Below, one piece after another: positions 15,374 to 22,298 of a stretch of 33,774 bases of DNA. The first letter of the stretch is position 1, and the number at the start of each line of letters is the position of its first letter. Position numbers and translations under genes: made by a program. This DNA comes from Paludibacter propionicigenes (GTDB lineage Bacteria; Bacteroidota; Bacteroidia; Bacteroidales; JAIFNL01). The stretch covers positions 1 through 33,774 of the forward strand of contig DYNA01000028.1 of assembly GCA_020721325.1 (NCBI GenBank). Direction: 5' to 3'. Below the pieces are notes generated by a model that worked only from the letters and a program-made list of their open reading frames with translations, was not told where the DNA came from and searched no databases.

Positions 15374-17491
15374 TTAAATCAGTTCGATAACAATTTTTTG
15401 ACCTTTTGAAAAAGCACTTCCGGCTTCAATGGATTGTTTTGTAACCGTTCCTCTGCCTTTCAATTCTACTGTAAGTCCAATATTTTCAAGTATATAAAGC
15501 GCATCTTTAGCACCCATTCCGCGCACCGAAGGCACTTTATTTTTGGAAACTTTTAAATTTTGAAATTCAACATAATCGTTGTTATTTCGGGTTAAAACCC
15601 AGCTAACTCCCTCATTTGAATTGTTTTGTATAGAAGCATGAACACTTCTGAACACAAATTCGGTTTCTTTTTTGTAACCGCTTTTTGAAAAAGGAACATT
15701 GTCTTTCTTTTTATAAGCGTAATTTTTATGATTGATTTCTTTGTGAATGTCCAAAGCTGTAGCATACACATTTTGAGCTATTTCGCCAAAAACCGGAGCC
15801 GCCGCTCCACTTCCGTAATAGGAAATTTTTTGAGGCGCATAAATAACCACAATGCACGAATACTTGGGCTTGTCGGCTGGAAAATAACCGGCAAACGATG
15901 CCTGATAACTTTTTCCTTTTTCGGTTTCGTAACCAAATTTTGCATTTGCCATTTGAGCCGTTCCGGTTTTTCCGGCAATTTTAAATTTCGTGTTTTTTAT
16001 GTTGGTTGCCGTTCCGCGTTCCACCACGCCTTCCAAGCATAGTTTAACTTTTTGAATGGTTTTTTGCGAACAAATGGACGAATTTAAAACTTCGGTTTTA
16101 ATTTTTTTATCGGTATGACTAAATTCCCTGATTTCTTTTACAAAACGGGGTTTCATCATTTTACCGTTGTTGGCTATGGCATTGTAAAAAGTAAGGGTTT
16201 GCAAAGGCGTAATTTCTAATTCATAGCCTATCGACATTTGAGGCAAACTGACTTTGTACCAATGCTTTTCGCCCGGATATTTTATGTAAGGCGTGCCTTC
16301 ACCTTTTATTTCTATACCTGCTTTTTTATTTAAGCCCATGTTATAAAGTCTATCAACAAAATCTTCGGGACTGTCTTTATAATGTTTCCACATTAATTTA
16401 GCGAAAGCCACATTTGACGAGTGTTCAAAGGCTTGTTTTACGGTAATTGTTCCGTAACCGCCTTTTTGAGAATCGCGAATGGTAAAATCGCCAAATTTAA
16501 TTGTACCACCTTGAGTATTAATCTCATGGTTCAAATCCACTTTTCCATCTTCCAAAAGGCTGATTAATGAAGCCAATTTAATGGTTGAACCCGGTTCGCT
16601 GCTTTGACCAATGGCAAAATTAAAACTTTCCTGGTATTTTCCATCTTCCATTTTGCTTAAATTTGCCATCGCTTTTATATCGCCGGTTTCCACTTCCATT
16701 ATTATAGCTGTACCGTGCTTAGCATCAAGGTTTTGCAATTGTTTGAGCAAAGCGGTTTCGGCTATTTCCATCATATTTACATTGAGCGTTGTTATGACGT
16801 CTTTTCCATCAACCGGTTCTACTTCGTTTGAGTAATTTAGCGGCATCCACATGTCGTTTCCGGGCAATTTTTGCATCAAACGCATTCCGTTTACACCTTT
16901 TAAAACCGAATTGTAAGCACCTTCAATGCCCACAGTATTAACGGTTTCGCTGGCAGAAATGTAACCAATGGTTCGTGCCGAAAAATAATTGTGCGGTTTT
17001 ACTCTCTTGCTGTAAGCCTCTGTTATTAAGCCACTTTTAAATCTTCCTTCTTTAAAAAAAGGAAAATTCAAAAGCTCTTTGAGTTGTTTGTAAGTAACTT
17101 TGGAATGCAACAAATGATAAGCTTTTCGCTTTTTTTCGGCATTTCTAAGCTCCAAACTGTAATCGCCCGCCGATTTGTCGCCAAACATTTTAGCTAAACA
17201 AACCGACAATGTATCTACTTGTTTATGAAATAGTTCGCGCTTAAAGGCGTTGCTTTTAAAATCCATCAAAACTCTAAAATACGGCACCGAAACGGCTAAA
17301 ACTTTTCCGTCTTCGCTGTAAATATTGCCGCGTGATGCTTCAATTTCCTTATAATCAATGGCTTTCTCTTTGGCTTTCCATTTATCTTGTTCAAAAATTT
17401 GAATATACAATATCTTAAATACTATGGCAGAAGCTAATAGTACTATCAAAAAATATATCGACGAAATTCGTGCAACAATTTCCTGTTTCAT
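15374..17491 (-). CDS. ftsI: Septal transpeptidase FtsI (PBP3-like) with PASTA domain
   Basis: FtsI cross-links septal peptidoglycan in the periplasm as partner of FtsW. The 705-residue class B penicillin-binding protein has one N-terminal membrane anchor (about residues 10-31) and a dimerisation-type pedestal domain. The transpeptidase domain has all three active-site motifs: STIK at 302-305 (catalytic Ser302), SSN at 358-360 and KTGT at 508-511. A single PASTA domain (about 645-705, from VPSVRGMGAKDAL) closes the protein, a feature of Bacteroidetes and Gram-positive members rather than E. coli. The start is ATG at 17491. Confidence 0.96.
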   Translation of the reverse strand: MKQEIVARISSIYFLIVLLASAIVFKILYIQIFEQDKWKAKEKAIDYKEIEASRGNIYSEDGKVLAVSVPYFRVLMDFKSNAFKRELFHKQVDTLSVCLAKMFGDKSAGDYSLELRNAEKKRKAYHLLHSKVTYKQLKELLNFPFFKEGRFKSGLITEAYSKRVKPHNYFSARTIGYISASETVNTVGIEGAYNSVLKGVNGMRLMQKLPGNDMWMPLNYSNEVEPVDGKDVITTLNVNMMEIAETALLKQLQNLDAKHGTAIIMEVETGDIKAMANLSKMEDGKYQESFNFAIGQSSEPGSTIKLASLISLLEDGKVDLNHEINTQGGTIKFGDFTIRDSQKGGYGTITVKQAFEHSSNVAFAKLMWKHYKDSPEDFVDRLYNMGLNKKAGIEIKGEGTPYIKYPGEKHWYKVSLPQMSIGYELEITPLQTLTFYNAIANNGKMMKPRFVKEIREFSHTDKKIKTEVLNSSICSQKTIQKVKLCLEGVVERGTATNIKNTKFKIAGKTGTAQMANAKFGYETEKGKSYQASFAGYFPADKPKYSCIVVIYAPQKISYYGSGAAAPVFGEIAQNVYATALDIHKEINHKNYAYKKKDNVPFSKSGYKKETEFVFRSVHASIQNNSNEGVSWVLTRNNNDYVEFQNLKVSKNKVPSVRGMGAKDALYILENIGLTVELKGRGTVTKQSIEAGSAFSKGQKIVIELI

Positions 17492-17573
17492 TGCAATCCA
17501 ATTATTATTTTATTGTTAAATTCCTTTATTTTAATAAAAAAATATAATTTTAAAAAATTCATTATTCAGCATT

Positions 17574-17909
17574 TTAATTGGCTTTTTTGTCAATTAAAAT
17601 TTTTTTAGGAGGCTCGGTTGTAAATCTTAAGCTCATGTTTTTTTCGCTAATTAAATGCGAAACCTCCGATTTATTGCTCAAAAAAATTAATTCCGAAGAT
17701 AAACTCATGGCTTCTGCTTTAAGTCGTTTGATGTTTTTTTCCAATTTTGCAGCTTTCATTGCCGTATTTTCAGCCGAAAGCCTGTTGGCAATGTATAAAA
17801 ATGCCAAAAAGGTAAGAAAAATAATAAACGGAAATTGCCGAACTACTTTTCTTTTTACCAGAATAGAACCATCGACAAGGTTCATAAATGGATTTCTTTT
17901 TTTTGTCAT
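17574..17909 (-). CDS. ftsL: FtsL-like division protein
   Basis: This is a small bitopic membrane protein of 111 residues from the ATG at 17909; the frame is also open to a TTG at 17939, a weaker choice. A basic N-terminus with KRKVVRQFPF precedes one membrane segment (FIIFLTFLAFLYIANRL). A periplasmic coiled-coil region follows (about 48-85), ending in EPPKKI. This fits the Bacteroidetes FtsL family, which joins FtsB-type proteins and FtsQ in the divisome. Position between rsmH and ftsI is exactly that of ftsL, and overall sequence identity is always low. A hairpin with a C5/G5 stem lies in the 120-bp gap upstream. Confidence 0.85.
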   Translation of the reverse strand: MTKKRNPFMNLVDGSILVKRKVVRQFPFIIFLTFLAFLYIANRLSAENTAMKAAKLEKNIKRLKAEAMSLSSELIFLSNKSEVSHLISEKNMSLRFTTEPPKKILIDKKAN

Positions 17910-17952
17910 TTTTTTATCTTTTTTTGTTAAAAAATCCAATTTTTTTTAAATC

Positions 17953-17978
17953 CCCCCTCAAAAAAAATTTGAAGGGGG
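17953..17978. repeat. C5/G5 hairpin between rsmH and ftsL
   Basis: CCCCCTCAAA and TTTGAAGGGGG pair with one bulged A, leaving a short A-rich loop. It is the only run of Cs and Gs in a long AT-rich gap. No T-tract follows on either strand, so it is not a standard terminator. It may act as an attenuator, an RNA processing site or a dispersed repeat. Confidence 0.65.
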
Positions 17979-18029
17979 CATGCTAAAATTATTAGACTAA
18001 TTAGCAAATATTTTTTAACTCTTTATTTT

Positions 18030-18929
18030 TTACAATATTTTTTCTACAATTCTAAGTTTTGCCGAAGCCGCTCTGGAATTTTTCTTTAATTCGTCGGCAG
18101 AAGCTTCTAAAGGCTTTTTGGTTATCATTTTAAAGGGCGATAAAATATTTCCGTAAAAATCTTTTTCTACTTCACCCGAAAAATTTCCGGTTTTAAAAAA
18201 ATTCTTAACCAAACGGTCTTCCAATGAATGAAAAGTAATTACTGCTAAGCGACCGCCAATTTTTAAAACATTAATTGCTTGATTTAAAAATAATTGCAAC
18301 ACCTCCAATTCCTTATTTACTTCCATGCGAATAGCCTGAAAAAGTTTTGAATACAGTTTGTACTCGTTGTTAGCCGGCGTAATTTCTTTTATGGCTTCAA
18401 AAAGTTGTCCGGTAGTTGTTATTTTGTTGTTTTTTCTGTAATTCACTATCAATCCGGCTATTTTGTAAGCATTTGAAAGCTCACCAAATTCTTTAAAAAT
18501 TCGGGTCAATTCATTCAAATCATAATTGTTGAGAACTTCAATAGCCGAAAGTTCACTTTGTGTATTCATACGCATATCGAGCTTACTGTCAAAGCGATAC
18601 GAGAAACCTCTTTCTTTTTCATCAAAGTGATGAGATGAAACACCCAAATCGGCTAAAATGCCATCTACTTGCTGAATACCGTGATATTTTAAAAAATTTT
18701 TCAGGTATTTAAAATTGTGATGCACAAAAATAAAACGCTCGTCGTTAATTCTATTTTCCATAGCATCGGCATCTTGGTCAAAAGCTATTAATTTTCCTTT
18801 ATCGAGTTGATTTAAAATGGCTTGCGAATGCCCACCTCCACCAAAAGTAGCGTCAATATAAATGCCGTTGGGTTTAATATTTAAACCTTCCAAACATTCA
18901 TTGAGCATTATGGGTACGTGGTATTCCAT
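18030..18929 (-). CDS. rsmH: 16S rRNA (cytosine-1402-N4) methyltransferase RsmH
   Basis: RsmH (MraW) methylates N4 of C1402 in the decoding centre of 16S rRNA using S-adenosylmethionine. The 299-residue protein starts MEYHVPIMLNE and has the SAM-binding DATFGGGGHS (residues 26-35), LADLGVSSHHFD, RGFSYR..SKLDMRM and, near the end, ITFHSLEDRLVKNFF and NSRAASAKLR, all signatures of the family. It is the second gene of the operon, 18 bp after mraZ. Confidence 0.98.
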   Translation of the reverse strand: MEYHVPIMLNECLEGLNIKPNGIYIDATFGGGGHSQAILNQLDKGKLIAFDQDADAMENRINDERFIFVHHNFKYLKNFLKYHGIQQVDGILADLGVSSHHFDEKERGFSYRFDSKLDMRMNTQSELSAIEVLNNYDLNELTRIFKEFGELSNAYKIAGLIVNYRKNNKITTTGQLFEAIKEITPANNEYKLYSKLFQAIRMEVNKELEVLQLFLNQAINVLKIGGRLAVITFHSLEDRLVKNFFKTGNFSGEVEKDFYGNILSPFKMITKKPLEASADELKKNSRAASAKLRIVEKIL

Positions 18930-18947
18930 TGATTTTTAATTATTTAG

Positions 18948-19391
18948 TTAAATCATAATTTTTTCTGCCAAAGCAGCAAAATCGTCTTCATTGGCTTGCA
19001 TGCTTTCATAAGTATCTTTGTCCCAGATTTCTATCTTTGATTCCAAACCGGCTAAAATTAAATCGGAACTTTCGCCGATAATTTCGAGCAAACGCTTGGG
19101 AATAAGAACTCTACCTACATTATCAATGCTCAATTCTGCTTTTCCTCTGTGAAATTCGCGCAAAAATTTATTATGCTCCCGATTATACGGGTTTATTTTT
19201 TTGTTCAAAATTTCTACTTGCTCTTGCCATTCTTTGATGGGATAAAGCACCAAACACTTTTCAAAAATGTCTTTTTTAACCACAAAACTTTCCTGTCCGA
19301 CGGCTTGCATTTGTTTTTTGAAAGCTGCCGGCAAAGTTAAACGCCCTTTTGCGTCCAATTTGCAAGGAAAATCGCCTATAAAATTTATCAT
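18948..19391 (-). CDS. mraZ: Transcriptional regulator MraZ
   Basis: MraZ is the DNA-binding regulator that opens the division and cell wall operon and, in E. coli, represses it by binding TGGG repeats upstream of its own gene. The 147-residue protein has two AbrB-like half domains: DAKGRLTLPAAFKK (13-26) and, in the second half, DNVGRVLIPKRLLE. The ATG at 19391 gives the canonical MINFIGDF start. The matching operator is visible at 19626-19650. It is the first gene of the long - strand transcription unit. Confidence 0.97.
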   Translation of the reverse strand: MINFIGDFPCKLDAKGRLTLPAAFKKQMQAVGQESFVVKKDIFEKCLVLYPIKEWQEQVEILNKKINPYNREHNKFLREFHRGKAELSIDNVGRVLIPKRLLEIIGESSDLILAGLESKIEIWDKDTYESMQANEDDFAALAEKIMI

Positions 19392-19576
19392 TTGTGGTTT
19401 TTTCTTCTTTTTTAGTTTTTGTTGTTAAAAAAAATACCTAAAAATGGAAATAATTAATTTTTCGATTTCTTTGTATGTTTAAATTATTCATTTTCAAACA
19501 TTTAAAATCTACACTGAAATTAAAAAAAATTCTATTTTGCTTTATTTTGTGCCTTTTTATTGAAAAAAATAGCTTT

Positions 19577-19606
19577 ATTTTGAAAAATAGTGTATTTTTT
19601 CAAAAT
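19577..19606. repeat. 11-bp inverted repeat in the mraZ leader
   Basis: ATTTTGAAAAA (19577-19587) and TTTTTCAAAAT (19596-19606) are perfect inverted repeats around an 8-nt loop. They lie between the MraZ operator and the mraZ start. The stem could form in the mraZ transcript, or could overlap the promoter. It is not followed by a convincing T-tract in the mraZ direction. Confidence 0.6.
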
Positions 19607-19609
19607 GTA
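19601..19609 (-). promoter_or_regulatory. Weak candidate mraZ promoter, -7 region
   Basis: On the - strand this reads TACATTTTG, one T longer than the Bacteroidetes TAnnTTTG element, and no TTTG sits at -33. It is listed because it is placed so that the three MraZ boxes would cover about -20 to -45, as expected of a repressor site. It is the best box found in this leader but a poor match. Confidence 0.25.
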
Positions 19610-19625
19610 AAATTAAAAAAAATAT

Positions 19626-19650
19626 CCCACTTTACACCACTTCACCCCAC
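19626..19650 (-). promoter_or_regulatory. MraZ operator (three boxes at 10-bp period)
   Basis: On the + strand, CCCAC (19626-19630), ACCAC (19636-19640) and CCCAC (19646-19650) are spaced exactly 10 bp apart, each followed by TT. On the mraZ strand they read AAGTGGG, AAGTGGT, AAGTGGG. Known MraZ binds TGGG repeats separated by 5 nt, which gives the same 10-bp period and three-box pattern. The site lies about 235 bp upstream of the mraZ ATG and stands out as nearly the only GC-containing stretch in this leader. Autoregulation of the operon is inferred. Confidence 0.85.
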
Positions 19651-19903
19651 TTTTTAACACATTTTTTTTTCAATGCGTTCTTTTTTTTAAAAAAAAACAT
19701 GATTTTAAACCTTTTAATTTTAAGATATAGTATTGATTTTCAAAATAATAAAAATAAATAATTAGTAAATAAAATTGTTAATAAATTTTCTAAAAAAAAA
19801 CAATATTAATAGCAAAAAATGGAAATTTTTATGTTTTAATGAAAAAAAAAGAAATTAAATAGCAGTTTTGAGCAACAATCGATTTTTTTTTAAGAAATTT
19901 AAT

Positions 19904-19911
19904 TAGCTTTG
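19904..19911 (+). promoter_or_regulatory. Candidate promoter box for the PlsC-like acyltransferase gene
   Basis: TAGCTTTG is an exact match to TAnnTTTG, 52 bp before the ATG at 19964. No TTTG is seen at the right -33 distance (the nearest ends at 19870), so support is partial. Confidence 0.35.
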
Positions 19912-19963
19912 GAAAATTTTTAAACATATTTTTTTAGTCATTTACTTAGCCATTTTGTAAAAC

Positions 19964-20779
19964 ATGGAAGAGAAAAAACTTATAGACGTAGAAGGCGTTA
20001 TAGCTGCAAAAAATCCGAAATTAAAGAGATTTCTGCCTCGTTTTGTTTTGAATTATATAAAAAAAATTCTTCACGAAGACGATTTTAATCGGTTGGTAAC
20101 CGATTTCAAAGATTACAGAGGAATAAATTTTGTTCATGGTATGCTTGCGCACCACAATATACGAATAAAATCGATAGGTACAGAAAATATTGAGAAAGGG
20201 AAAAAATACATTTTTGCGTCCAATCACCCCATTGGAGGCTTTGATGCGTTGGTTTTAATGAACGAAGCTTACGAACATGCGGGCGATTTGCGTTTTATTG
20301 TAAACGATGTTTTGCTGAGTTTTAAAAATTATGAACCACTTTTTGTAGGTGTAAACAAACACGGTGCTACTCCGCGCGAAAACATTAAGTATTTAGACGA
20401 ACTATTTGCTTCTGAATATCAAATACTTATATTCCCTTCGGGCTATGTTTCACGGCGGATAAATGGAAAAGTACGCGATTTAAAATGGCGAAAAACTTTT
20501 GTAAACAAAGCCATTGAACACAAGCGCGATGTAATTCCGGTACGCATTTCGGGAGAAATGTCTAATTTTTTCTATCGCTTAGCCAGTTTTCGTACTTTTT
20601 TTAAAATGAAAGCCAATATTGAAATGTTTTATATAGCCGATGAAGCCTTTAAACATGCCAATACGGAAATCAAAATTCAGTTTGGAAAGCCCATTCCTTA
20701 TACTGATTTCAACAAAAGCAAAACGCCCGAACAATGGTCTGAATGGGTTTATGATAAAGTTTATGAAATGAATTTTTAA
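19964..20779 (+). CDS. PlsC-family O-acyltransferase, probable glycine-lipid enzyme (GlsA-like)
   Basis: The 271-residue protein belongs to the lysophospholipid acyltransferase superfamily. The catalytic block NHPIGGFDAL puts His88 and Asp94 in the active site, and IFPSGYVSR near residue 157 matches the second acyltransferase motif. No membrane span is obvious, as in other Bacteroidetes members. The next gene on the same strand is an N-acyltransferase of the OlsB/GNAT type. In Bacteroides this pair (GlsA and GlsB) makes N-acyl-glycine and its O-acylated product; related pairs make ornithine or serine-glycine lipids. The substrate here is inferred. The ATG at 19964 follows a plausible A/T-rich leader. 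It is divergent from mraZ. Confidence 0.75.
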   Translation: MEEKKLIDVEGVIAAKNPKLKRFLPRFVLNYIKKILHEDDFNRLVTDFKDYRGINFVHGMLAHHNIRIKSIGTENIEKGKKYIFASNHPIGGFDALVLMNEAYEHAGDLRFIVNDVLLSFKNYEPLFVGVNKHGATPRENIKYLDELFASEYQILIFPSGYVSRRINGKVRDLKWRKTFVNKAIEHKRDVIPVRISGEMSNFFYRLASFRTFFKMKANIEMFYIADEAFKHANTEIKIQFGKPIPYTDFNKSKTPEQWSEWVYDKVYEMNF

Positions 20780-20796
20780 AAATTACTTTAATTATT

Positions 20797-20804
20797 TATC
20801 TTTG
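20797..20804 (+). promoter_or_regulatory. Candidate promoter box for the GNAT acyltransferase gene
   Basis: TATCTTTG followed by CG is an excellent match to the Bacteroidetes -7 element. It lies 18 bp after the stop of the upstream acyltransferase and would give a leader of about 195 nt before the ATG at 21008. No clear -33 TTTG is seen. It suggests the second enzyme can be expressed on its own. Confidence 0.45.
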
Positions 20805-21007
20805 CGCACTTTTTTATTTTCGAGTGTATAATTTTTTAAAACTAAAAACAAAAATAATACAGTAATTTTCGGTACATTTATAAAATAAAAATTTATAAAA
20901 TAGCGGCGTATTCTTTAAAAATACGATTAAAATTAGCTTTTGAAAAAAATAAAAAAACAAGTAAACGTTAGAAAAATAGAACCACAAAAATATTCCAAAT
21001 TCAATTT

Positions 21008-21967
21008 ATGAAGCAAATAATTCCTCCAATTGATGTAAGCAAAATAGAAGAAGAGCTAACAAACGATAAATTTGTACGCAAAACAAACTTTTCTGACAAC
21101 GAAATTTATATACTAACAGCGCAAAATTCGCCCAATACGATGCTCGAAATAGGGCGTTTGCGCGAAGAAGCATTTCGACTTCCGGGTGGTGGAACAGGCA
21201 AAGAAGTGGACATAGACCGCTACGATACTGCCGATGTTCCTTACAAACAAATGATTGTGTGGAATCCCCGCGAAAAAGAAATCATTGGAGGTTATAGATA
21301 TTACAATGCTTACGAACATTTTCCTATTACCGATGAAAATGGCGACTTAAATTTAGCTACGGCTCGCCTTTTGAATTTTTCAGACCGTTTTAAAAAAGAA
21401 TTTCTCCCGTTTACCATTGAACTGGGAAGAAGCTTTGTTAGAGCTTCTTCCCAAAGTAAAAATGCCGAAAGGAAAGGTATTTTTGCCCTTGATAACCTTT
21501 GGGACGGTTTGGGTGCTATCATTCAAGGAAATCCGAATGTTAAATATTTTTTCGGAAAAGTAACCATGTACACGACTTACAATCAGCAAGCTCGCGATTT
21601 GATTTTGTACTTTATGAAAAAACAATTTCCTGACAAATACGAATTAATTAAACCCAAAAAAGCCTTAAAACTTTATAGCGATGAAAATGAATTATTAAAA
21701 TATTTCAATTTTGACGATTATAAAGAAAATCACAAAGAACTTTCAAAAGAAGTGCGGGCTTTGGGCGAAACCATACCACCGCTTATCAATACGTATATGA
21801 ACATTTCGGATACCATGATGAGTTTTGGCACTTCGCTCAACGAGCATTTTGGAGCAGTAGAAGAAACGGGTATTTTGATTACTATCAACGATATTCACTT
21901 CCCCAAAAAACAACGGCACATCGAATCTTTTAAAACTCAAGGAAACCCCAACTTTTCGGGATTTTAA
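21008..21967 (+). CDS. GNAT-fold N-acyltransferase, probable glycine-lipid enzyme (GlsB-like)
   Basis: The 319-residue protein resembles the OlsB/GlsB-type acyl-ACP-dependent N-acyltransferases often named hemolysin-like in Bacteroidetes. Supporting blocks are the REEAFRLPGGGTGKEVDIDRYD region, the strand IVWNPREKEIIGGYRYY, and ELGRSFVRA followed by LWDGLGA, which form the acyl-CoA/ACP-binding half of the fold. GlsB joins a 3-hydroxy fatty acid to the amino group of an amino acid, and the PlsC-like neighbour then adds a second fatty acid. Gene order and strand support a two-step aminolipid pathway. The amino acid cannot be read from the sequence. The family assignment is good; the lipid product is inferred. 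Confidence 0.72.
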   Translation: MKQIIPPIDVSKIEEELTNDKFVRKTNFSDNEIYILTAQNSPNTMLEIGRLREEAFRLPGGGTGKEVDIDRYDTADVPYKQMIVWNPREKEIIGGYRYYNAYEHFPITDENGDLNLATARLLNFSDRFKKEFLPFTIELGRSFVRASSQSKNAERKGIFALDNLWDGLGAIIQGNPNVKYFFGKVTMYTTYNQQARDLILYFMKKQFPDKYELIKPKKALKLYSDENELLKYFNFDDYKENHKELSKEVRALGETIPPLINTYMNISDTMMSFGTSLNEHFGAVEETGILITINDIHFPKKQRHIESFKTQGNPNFSGF

Positions 21968-21985
21968 TCTTTCTAAAAAATTTAA

Positions 21986-22067
21986 AAGTCATCGTATTAA
22001 TTTGTTAATAAATAGCTTATTGATGCTTATTTTTTACGCTTTTTGCTAACAATTGATACCATGACTT
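21986..22067 (+). repeat. 82-bp palindrome-ended element, copy 1
   Basis: The element begins AAGTCATCGTATTAATT and ends AATTGATACCATGACTT, which are imperfect inverted repeats. A second copy at 28095-28176 is in the opposite orientation and has the same length. Reverse-complemented, copy 2 matches copy 1 closely over the first 39 and last 23 bases and diverges in the middle. It begins 19 bases after the stop of the GNAT gene, so it may also end transcription as a large stem-loop. It is probably a MITE-like or REP-like dispersed element; no transposase is present in the window. Confidence 0.8.
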
Positions 22068-22191
22068 TTAATTCGATAGCAATTTGTTGCGGATTTTAAT
22101 CTTAATTTTTTATAAATTTAAATTTTATTTCTATAAAAAAGTTAAAAATTGACTTTTTTTACAGAAATTGAGTTTAAGAATGTTAAAATCA

Positions 22192-22223
22192 TTTGCTTTT
22201 TTGGGTGCAATGATGTAATTTTG
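22192..22223 (+). promoter_or_regulatory. Promoter of the degP-like gene
   Basis: TTTG (22192-22195) and TAATTTTG (22216-22223) are 20 nt apart, a full match to the Bacteroidetes promoter. The transcript should start near 22230, about 70 nt before the ATG. Confidence 0.55.
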
Positions 22224-22283
22224 TTAAAAAAAAATTCTAAAATTTTCAAAAAAAATAATTGAAAAAAAAATTTTTAACAAAAA

Positions 22284-22292
22284 GAGAGGAGA
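22284..22292 (+). promoter_or_regulatory. Strong Shine-Dalgarno sequence before the protease gene
   Basis: GAGAGGAGA ends 6 nt before the ATG at 22299, with GGAG at 22288-22291. Bacteroidetes genes rarely carry such a site, and the other starts checked in this window have A-rich leaders without one. It fixes the start codon and suggests efficient or specially controlled translation. Confidence 0.7.
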
Positions 22293-22298
22293 TAAAAT

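Larger units (their letters stand above)
19392..19963. other. Divergent regulatory region between mraZ and the acyltransferase gene
   Basis: About 570 bp of extreme AT content between divergent genes. It contains the MraZ operator (19626-19650), a perfect 11-bp inverted repeat (19577-19606), a poor promoter-like box on the - strand (19601-19609) and a -7-like box on the + strand (19904-19911). An open frame at 19475-19657 (+) is low complexity, overlaps these sites and is not considered a gene. Confidence 0.6.
21968..22298. other. Intergenic region before the degP-like gene
   Basis: Contains the first copy of an 82-bp palindrome-ended element (21986-22067), a promoter (22192-22223) and the protease ribosome-binding site. 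No gene is seen in it. Confidence 0.7.

Noticed and set aside
19475-19657. 60-residue open frame upstream of mraZ on the + strand
   Set aside because: It covers the MraZ operator and inverted repeat and encodes low-complexity F/K/L-rich sequence.
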